Source of the DNA: Gamarada debralockiae
Lineage: Eukaryota > Ascomycota > Leotiomycetes > Helotiales > Hyphodiscaceae
Length of the DNA: 28,588 nt
Reading direction: 5' to 3'
NCBI GenBank assembly: GCA_002803225.1
Contig: NXFV01000732.1
Span: 1-28,588 of the forward strand
Shown here: in pieces, positions 21,960-28,588 of the stretch
How positions within the stretch are numbered: the first letter of the stretch is position 1
Layout: each line of letters begins with the position of its first letter
The notes under the pieces: model-generated
Database searches by the model: none
Seen by the model: only the letters and a program-made list of their open reading frames with translations
Told to the model about the DNA's origin: nothing
Translations under genes and position numbers: made by a program

Positions 21960-22240
21960 TGTATGCTATGCGACAATAGCAGAGCAAACCAAGCGTGAAT
22001 CCATCATTAGACGATCTTCGGGACCTGGCAGATCAGCAAGCAGCTGGGTTGAGTGGTTGGTAGTGAAGGAGCTCAATTCACTGTTGCTGCGAACCAAGAA
22101 AGAAGGGTTGCGATCTATTCACTTTGTTCTCTTTGCGCGCATATCTGCCATCGCTTTTGAGCGTTACTTCTACTCTTCCGCATTCTCACCAACCACACAA
22201 GTTTCCCAGCAGGTCTTCTCTTCTACCACTCACCTTCAAC
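21960..22240. promoter_or_regulatory. Divergent promoter region between the small gene and the SWIB gene
   Basis: This 281-bp interval lies between two start codons pointing away from each other. Pyrimidine-rich stretches (for example CTTCTACTCTTCC and TCTTCTCTTCTACC) precede the plus-strand start, as is usual in filamentous fungi. ATG codons at about 22,057 and 22,124 lie upstream of the SWIB start and could form upstream ORFs if the transcript begins before them. No specific factor site is claimed. Confidence 0.4.
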
Positions 22241-23382
22241 ATGTCTCGTAAGTTGCTCTTCCCGCCTGAGTATAAACAAGATATAGTGTTAAGGAGGAGA
22301 GGTAGAAGCTAACTTTTTGATCAATAGTTTCTCCGTCCGAAAAAGCGCAGTACAGCGCCATAATCGACGACATCCTCGCAAGCGGCGATCTGCAAACCAT
22401 TTCTGCGAAGCAGATCAGGAAGGGCTTACAGGCGAGACTTGATGTTGATATCAGTGACAAGAAGGTGAGCTCCTCTCTTCTCCGTTCTTTGAACCTCATC
22501 TTCACTTTATCTTGAGTTTGAACTGGACGTAGGTCTGGGCGCACACTTCAGATCAAGACTAATGGCTGAGGATCAAAAGAGCGCAGTACAGACTCTAATT
22601 ATGGAGCGATTCGACCATGCCTCCTCTACCGCTCTCCTCCCCTCCTCTGCACCCGAACCCCAAACCAACGGCCACGCGCCCTCCTCCCCTATCAAAGCCG
22701 AGCCAAAAGTCAAATCCGAGACTCCTCATACGTCCTCAGCCACTCCCGATGATGAAGAAGATGATGAATCCGACGTCGTTTCTCCTCCCAAGAAAAAGCG
22801 GAAGCAAACCAAGCCCGTGGACGATGATGCGAAACTAGCTGCCATGCTGCAGGCGCAGGAGAATTCGAGGGCGCGACCAACACGGGGTGGGAATGAGAAG
22901 AAGAGGGTTGCGAAAAAACCAGCGTCGAGGGTTAAGAGGGAGAAGAAGAAGAGTGCTGATAAGGTTAAACGGGATGATGATTCTGATTTGGAGCTGGATA
23001 GTGAAGGAGAGGTTAAGGAGAAGGTTAAGAAAGGGGGTTTTCATGTGAGTCTTGGTGGCAGGAGTGGGGAATAAAGAACTGACCGAGGTAGAAACAATAC
23101 CACCTCAGCGCGCCTTTGGCAGATTTGGTTGGCGAACCTACGGTAAACCCCATACCCCTTCTCGTTTTCTACTCTCTTACTAACACGTTGTTGCAGCTCT
23201 CTCGACCCCAAGTCGTTAAGAAGATCTGGGAATATATTAAAGCTCGAGACCTACAGGACCCCTCCGATAAGCGCCAGATCCGTTGCGACGACAAGATGCA
23301 ATTGGTTTTTAAGCAGGATCGGGTTCATATGTTTACCATGAACAAGATACTGGGCAAGCAACTTTATGACGTTGACGAATAG
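22241..23382 (+). CDS. DEK-C and SWIB/MDM2 domain protein (UAF30/TRI1-like), five exons
   Basis: My model has exons 22,241-22,247, 22,328-22,464, 22,571-23,044, 23,092-23,142 and 23,197-23,382, for 284 aa. The introns are 80, 106, 47 and 54 nt, with GT-AG ends and CTAAT, CTGAC and CTAAC branch points in introns 2-4. The first coding exon is only 7 nt (ATGTCTC). Residues 3-70 form a DEK-C-type domain (LSPSEKAQYSAIIDDIL, then QTLIMERFD). Residues 75-200 are a charged linker with an NLS-like PKKKRKQ near 121. Residues 207-280 form the SWIB domain (YHLSAPLADLVGEPTLSRPQ, then VKKIWEYIKARDLQDPSDKR, ending MFTMNKILGKQLYDVDE). Yeast proteins with this layout are Uaf30, of the RNA polymerase I upstream activating factor, and its paralogue Tri1, so a nuclear transcription role is likely; which orthologue this is cannot be decided here. 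Confidence 0.9.
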
Positions 23383-24050
23383 GTAACAGGGCCTACGGTG
23401 TAGGGGAACACAATGAGGCGGGGAATTAATTGCATGAGACTATACATGGAGGGAATGGCGTTTTTTGACAAGCTACGATTGATGGCAGGGAAGGTGGTTT
23501 GCTCATACGATCAGGGGTACCAGGGAGGTACTCTGCATGGATGGCTTATTTGCTTTTTGCTCGACAGACTCCTGGCTCTCTGGGCTCTTGGAATTTGTAT
23601 GCATGTACCTCCAGCGCTGGCTTTTGCATTTCCATTCTGCCTAGCGAATAGAAGGGCTTTAGGCAAGCATGTTTCTACATGAGCTTTGCGCATATTCGTT
23701 GCTAAAATATCTAAAGGTAAACTCTTCCAACTTTCCAAAATGCAGAATACGTGTCTTGTCATAGAAGTGACTCTTCAATTCTTCAGCCTTCTCTGACTCC
23801 CACTCCCGCCGCCACGCCGTCTTTGTCATCAAACATTCACAAGGCTGACAGCCCAAGTCTCCTTAAGCGAGTTGAACCCCACTAGAGGGGAAATTTAGAA
23901 CCTCATTTGTAAACATTCAACGCCTTTCAACCATCCATTCTTCACCGCACGCCCACGAATACCGAATAAAGATACTACAGTAGACCAAAAAGGTCCCAAG
24001 ACTTCTGCACAGCACCTTTCTTACACGCCTCAAGCAAGAACTTACATACA
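23383..24050. other. 3' region of the SWIB gene and 5' leader/promoter of HEL2
   Basis: No gene is supported in this 668-bp interval. Open frames at 23,413-23,682 (+) and 23,511-23,856 (-) have no known motif. The part before 24,051 is C/A-rich with CT-rich blocks (CTCCCACTCCCGCC) and reads like a fungal 5' leader. A stop-to-start distance of 668 bp fits separate transcription units. Confidence 0.5.
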
Positions 24051-26505
24051 ATGGACGCTGTAGCTCCGCCAAGTGCGCCAGCTGGCGATTCTCCTTCGCG
24101 CTCGAGAGGAGATGGTTATAGAGGTGGCAGAGGAAAAGGACCTCGGAGAGGAAGGGGTGGATCTTTCAATGATGGGCGAGAGGGAGACAGACAAGCAGAG
24201 AACCAACAACGTGGCGGGCGACGCGGAGGGCGGGGCGGAAGAGCGTTTGGTGGGGAAGTTGAGCAGAACACTATGGACAGGTTGTCATTATCTTCGCCAC
24301 AGAAGAAGTTGCAGCCCAGAGTCGAGAAAGACGAGGATGAGGAGGAGGAGGTTGAGGCAGAGGTCTGCTTCATTTGCGCGTCGCCCGTAGTCCACAATTC
24401 TGTTGCGCCTTGCAATCACCGGACTTGTCATATCTGTGCACTGCGGATGAGGGCGTTGTATAAGACGAAGGATTGTGCGCATTGTAGAGTACGTTCCCCT
24501 CTCCTCCTAGTACCCCGAAATTAAGCTAATAAAGTAGACCCCAGCAGAATTTGTGATATTCACAGACGACGCCACGAAACGATACGAAGACTTCACGGAT
24601 GCGGATATTGCAAACACGGACACGAATAACGGCATCCGATATGAAAAGGCTGAGATCATGGAAGATACAGTCTTGCTCTTGAGGTACAATTGTCCGGATG
24701 GAGACTGTGATGTTGCATGTCTTGGCTGGCCGGACTTGCATCGTCATGTTCGAGCTATTCATCACAAGAGGATCTGTGATTTGTGTTCAAGACACAAGAA
24801 AGTCTTTACTCACGAGCACGAGCTATTTACCGACAGAGAGCTTGATCGACATATGAAGAAAGGCGACGACAATCCCGGTGCGGTGGATCAGAGCGGTTTC
24901 AAAGGCCACCCTGAGTGTGGATTTTGCCGGAAGAGGTTTTATGGTGAGGATGAGCTTTATGTACATTGTCGGGAGGCACATGAGAGGTGTTTCATCTGTG
25001 ATAGGGCAGGTGGGCAACCACAGTATTACCTTGATTATCAGGCCCTAGAACAGCATTATAGGAGGGATCACTTCCTTTGCCCGGATCCGGGATGTATGGA
25101 GAAGAAGTTTATTGTATTCCCAACGGAAATCGATTTGAAGGCTCATCAGTTGAGCGAGCACGGGAATACGTTATCGAAGGATGTTAGGAGGGATGCGAGA
25201 GTTGTTGATATGGCCGCTTTTAATTATCGGGATCCTTATATTCAGGAACGCAGAGGTGGAGGAAGTCAGCGGGAACAGAGAGAGGGAAGGGGACGAGGCA
25301 GAGGGAGAGATCCGAATACGGAGCCAATTCCTGCATCAAGTGCCCAGCCTTTACGACGAGATGAGCAAGCTTTCCAAAGACAACTGGCGATAAGCGGCGG
25401 GCAAGGAGCATCGACACGCACTTTTGGAGGCCAATTGACTGCTGCTGCTGCAACACCACCTGCAGCACGGCCTCTACCGGGAACTCGAGAACCACCAACT
25501 ATCACAGTCCCTCAGTCCTCAACCTTGCCAGACTCGACACCCGCAAATCTCACAACCCAAGAACAAGCACGACAGCTTCGACATGGAGCCGTAATTGAGC
25601 GCGCCACTTTCCTCCTACAAAATGACACTACTAAGCTTTCACAATTTCGCAGCCACATCTCCTCCTTCAAAAACAACTCCATCACCGCAACCGCTCTAAT
25701 CAACTCCTTCTTCGCGCTCTTCTCTGACACATCTTCTACCGCTCTCGGTACACTGATACGTGAAGTAGCCGATCTGTACGAGGATAAGAATAAAGCCGAT
25801 GCTATACGAACTGCATGGAATGACTGGCGAGCCATCAACGAAGATTACCCCTCTCTCCCGGGTCCTAGCGTCCCGAGCGGCTCAATACCTCTTGGCTGGG
25901 CACAAGCTTCATCAAGCTCGTCGACAACACAATCCGGAGGCATAAAGTCAAACCGCGTTCTGAAACTCAAGTCCTCGACAGCCGCGTCATCGCGATCCTC
26001 GGTCTCACAGACTCGATCATGGGGAACTGCATCTAGTGTGTCAAGCTCAGCTAATCCATTCCCGGGCCTCCCACCTCCGTCTTCTGCTCCTCCTCCAAAC
26101 CGCACTGGAACGGGGAAAGTTAGTACGGTCCCATGGGTTGCGCCATCTTCAGCGCCATCTTCAGCGCCATCTTCCAACCCTTCTTCAGCTCCAACATCCA
26201 GACCTGCATCCACGGGTCCAGCGAGAGGCGGTTTAGCTCGGGGAGGAGGTGATATGTTCCCCGCCTTACCACCCGCCCCGAAACCACAGAGTACGATTTT
26301 TGGCTATGGGACGGGCATGGTGAGACGCGATGGACTTGGAGGGAGCGGGAAGGCGCCCAGTATGAGTCCGTGGGGTGCGGGTGGAAGTAATGGAGGAAGT
26401 GGTGCTCCCAGTGAGGTTGAGGGCGCTGAGGGAGAAGCTGAAGGAGGGAAGGGCAAGAAGAAGGGGAATAAGGGGAAGAAACAAGTCCTTATGAATTGGG
26501 GATAA
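24051..26505 (+). CDS. HEL2: HEL2/ZNF598-type RING E3 ubiquitin ligase, two exons
   Basis: Exon 1 is 24,051-24,488 and exon 2 is 24,538-26,505. They are separated by a 49-nt phase-0 intron (GTACGT...GTAG, branch CTAAT), for 801 aa. Residues 12-65 are RG/RGG-rich, suiting RNA or ribosome binding. A C3HC4 RING lies at 106-145 (C106, C109, C121, H123, C126, C129, C142, C145; CNHRTCHICALRMR). The exon join reads CAHCR-TPAEFVIFTDD, as in the family. Several C2H2-type zinc fingers fill about 198-355 (HRHVRAIHHKRICDLC, CGFCRKRF, HCREAHERCFICDRAG). The C-terminal half is Ser/Pro/Ala-rich and ends GKKKGNKGKKQVLMNWG. Yeast Hel2 and human ZNF598 recognise collided ribosomes and ubiquitinate small-subunit proteins to start ribosome quality control. 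The order RING then zinc fingers is specific, so the assignment is firm. Confidence 0.95.
26142..26177 (+). repeat. 12-bp tandem repeat inside HEL2
   Basis: GCGCCATCTTCA is repeated about three times, giving A-P-S-S units in the disordered Ser/Pro-rich tail (PSSAPSSAPSSNPSSAP). The unit is a multiple of three, so length changes keep the frame. Confidence 0.8.
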
Positions 26506-28588
26506 ATGGATGACACGGTAAGCGAGGTGGTTGAGATGGAAGGAGGTGCATATCTTGAAGCGTGCAGTTTTTTGGTTTTTTAGGCAGTAGCTGAAGAGCT
26601 GAGACTTGATGAGCGATCTGGGTTGCATAGAGTACAGAGGCTTGGGAGCATGAGTGCCGTAGCACCGCTAACGAACATGCATGAGAGCAACCGAATAAAT
26701 AGATTTCAGATGGTTGGACCGCTTCCTGCTGCAAGTGTGAAGTGTGAAGGATAAAGGTTTGCGTCGGCTCGATCCTTTCGTTAGGTGCTTATTCATTACT
26801 TCATGTAAAATTTTTAACACGGATAATAGAAGTTGCCAGGTCCGGAGGAGCGAAGATCATTGATCCCTTCGGAAAAAAGAGGTTTGTTGGCGAGAGGGCC
26901 TTGGGTCAATTTCTGGAGCACTTACAAACTGGACTCCTTTCAAAGTCGGCCATGGATGTTCTCAAGTGGACGCTTCAGTATCCTTTTCATCCGAATCCCT
27001 CATATTGACGAGTGTATTTGACGTCGGAATCTCAACTTAAGTAATTTTCATTTCACTCTTTAGACCTGAGCTGTTGCTGCTCTAACCTGAGCTGAGCCCT
27101 AAGCCCGCCGATGAGGTAGCCTAAGCGTGCTAAGAGGATCTTCTTCTAGCCCCCTTGGGAATCAGCTAGTTTCAATATTATCTATATATAAATTTTTACT
27201 AATGCCTACTGTCTAAAACACAGCCACTTCTTTAACTTATTAAGGTAGTCGGTAGAGGTATCTATACTTGCTCTCCTGTTAAACTTACCAGAACCCTTAC
27301 GGAGTTAATTTTAGATCCCTTTGGTCTAGTTATATGTGACTAGTAATTCAGCATTACAATTTATCGAATATTACCAAATTTACATCATTATATAAAAGTA
27401 TATGACTTTAATTTACCGATTACTTTTTTAACTTCTCTGCTATTAGAACTCGCCCTCAAATATACACACACAACTACCCTGCTATAACAGACGACAATTA
27501 TTTTATATAGTTCTTAAAGAAGGTATAAAAGACGATACTATAAACCTTGAAGCCCGTCAACCTCTGGGGCTTCTTCTAGGCGCTCTATTATTCATGCAGG
27601 ACAGGGGAGGTATAGTCTTCTTAGCAGCAATATTGCAATTAGCGAGGGAAATACAACGTCCGGTGCTTCTGGTATATCGACGACTTTCGCATGGCTGTGA
27701 ACGTTAGTGGGGGCTTATGTGGAGCAGCCGTGGTCATGGAACTGGCTTGAATCAAATATATGCGCAGTTCTGCTAGTGAGATAGAGGAATGGAGCAAATC
27801 TCAAGGAATGATGACATGGTATCGTCTCCGAAGTGGAAGAGCGAAATGATGAGGAAAACCATCTAGCTACGGGTTAGGGGATTCCCTCTTGGCATCTGAT
27901 GATGGCACCTTTATATATTATGGGATATTGGGAAGAATCTGAAATGAAAATAATTCGAACGCCTTATGTTCCCTTTCAGTACAGTTTGACGAGAGTCAAG
28001 GTTTCTTCATAGAGCCCGGTTCATCTCGTCGATTCACAGCCGCCGTCTCGAGAAGTTCTTCTGGCAAGTGGCCACATACGTGGGAACTTGTGATAGGATG
28101 TCCCGCTTATTCTCATTTTAGCACTTAGTTATCTCCGGGTCTCATAAACAGGACGGAAGATCTCAGAAGAGTTTTTCTGCATTGAACAGAATCTTAATAT
28201 GTACTTTGACTTGACCCTCTTGCAAAAATTGAAAGTGTAGTCTCTCCAACATCGAGTTGCTTTCAAGCTTAGTGCCTTTCAATGTAGTGAGTCACTGATG
28301 ATTGGCCGGGAAGGTTGTCTAACTATTGTGAAGGCCGGATTTGTTGATATAAACCTGGATGTATTTCATTCATACTGTAACCTAATTTGATCACAGGTTA
28401 GTATCTGCCGGGGCGGGTCCATCTAATATTCAAGTGATAATAGACAGGCTCCATTCTGTGCGTGCGGGTTTTGAGCGCTTTTTGATAAGCCTGTTGAGAT
28501 TTCTTACCATGGTCAAGTGATACTTTGTGTTGGAATGAGTAATCAGGTGACTCTGGTTCTAGGCAGATAGTGCTGCCTGGTGAGTCAC
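26506..28588. other. Intergenic region right of HEL2
   Basis: No gene is supported. The first few hundred bases should be the HEL2 3' end. The open frame at 26,833-27,021 (+) has no known motif. A GCTCAG-type cluster and an AT-rich repeat occupy about 27,063-27,490. From 27,500 to the end I see only unique-looking sequence with no coding or RNA motif I can name. Confidence 0.5.
27063..27490 (+). repeat. Dispersed repeat copy B, more AT-rich
   Basis: CCTGAGCTG...CCTGAGCTGAGCC (27,064-27,098) is the reverse-complement form of the GCTCAG cluster. It is followed by GGAGTTAATTTTAGATCCC at about 27,301, ATGTGACTAGTAATTCAG at about 27,334 and TTTTTTAACTTCTCTGC...AGAACTCGCCCTCAAATAT at about 27,424. 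These match the blocks of the copy at 16,241-16,500 in the same order. Several differences are C-to-T or G-to-A, as RIP would cause. Confidence 0.5.

Noticed and set aside
24116..24415. Antisense frames under HEL2 (also 25,845-26,213 and 26,266-26,628)
   Set aside because: They mirror the RGG, Glu-rich and Ser/Pro-rich low-complexity parts of HEL2 and have no independent support.

Overview
The window looks like nuclear DNA of a filamentous ascomycete, probably a leotiomycete-like fungus (inference, not tested). The signs are short GT-AG introns of 47-106 nt with CTAAC/CTAAT/CTGAC branch points, three recognisable fungal genes, and sharp alternation of moderate-GC gene blocks with AT-rich DNA whose coding relics carry C-to-T/G-to-A damage typical of repeat-induced point mutation (RIP).

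Region 1 (1 to about 10,360) is one heavily decayed Ty3/gypsy-type LTR retrotransposon on the minus strand. Read from right to left it gives gag with a zinc knuckle, a retropepsin with a ruined active site, reverse transcriptase (FLDDI), RNase H, an integrase with IDGG, and a post-integrase tail in which a 15-bp minisatellite encodes a repeated KIGDF pentapeptide. Near-identical palindromes lie near both ends, about 9.27 kb apart.

Region 2 (10,360 to 17,829) is gene-poor. It holds a small inverted-repeat structure at its edge, an A-rich tract, GCTCAG-rich clusters, and a broken minus-strand relic of a SprT-like zinc metalloprotease (HEMRHA, then HWQKA) around 15,100-15,893.

Region 3 (17,830 to 26,505) is the intact gene block. 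IRE1 (+, one exon, 1173 aa) is the ER-stress kinase/RNase. A predicted 84-aa two-exon gene (-) follows. Next is a five-exon DEK-C/SWIB chromatin-type gene (+, 284 aa), then a two-exon HEL2/ZNF598-type RING E3 ligase of ribosome quality control (+, 801 aa). IRE1 handles ER protein-folding stress and HEL2 handles collided ribosomes; their proximity may be only shared synteny.

Region 4 (26,506 to 28,588) is intergenic. It contains a second diverged copy of a dispersed repeat also found near 16.24-16.50 kb. I found no tRNA, rRNA or CRISPR array. No clear novel multi-gene system is visible. The points most worth checking are the SprT-like relic, the pentapeptide minisatellite inside pol, the palindromes, the dispersed repeat and the small spliced gene.
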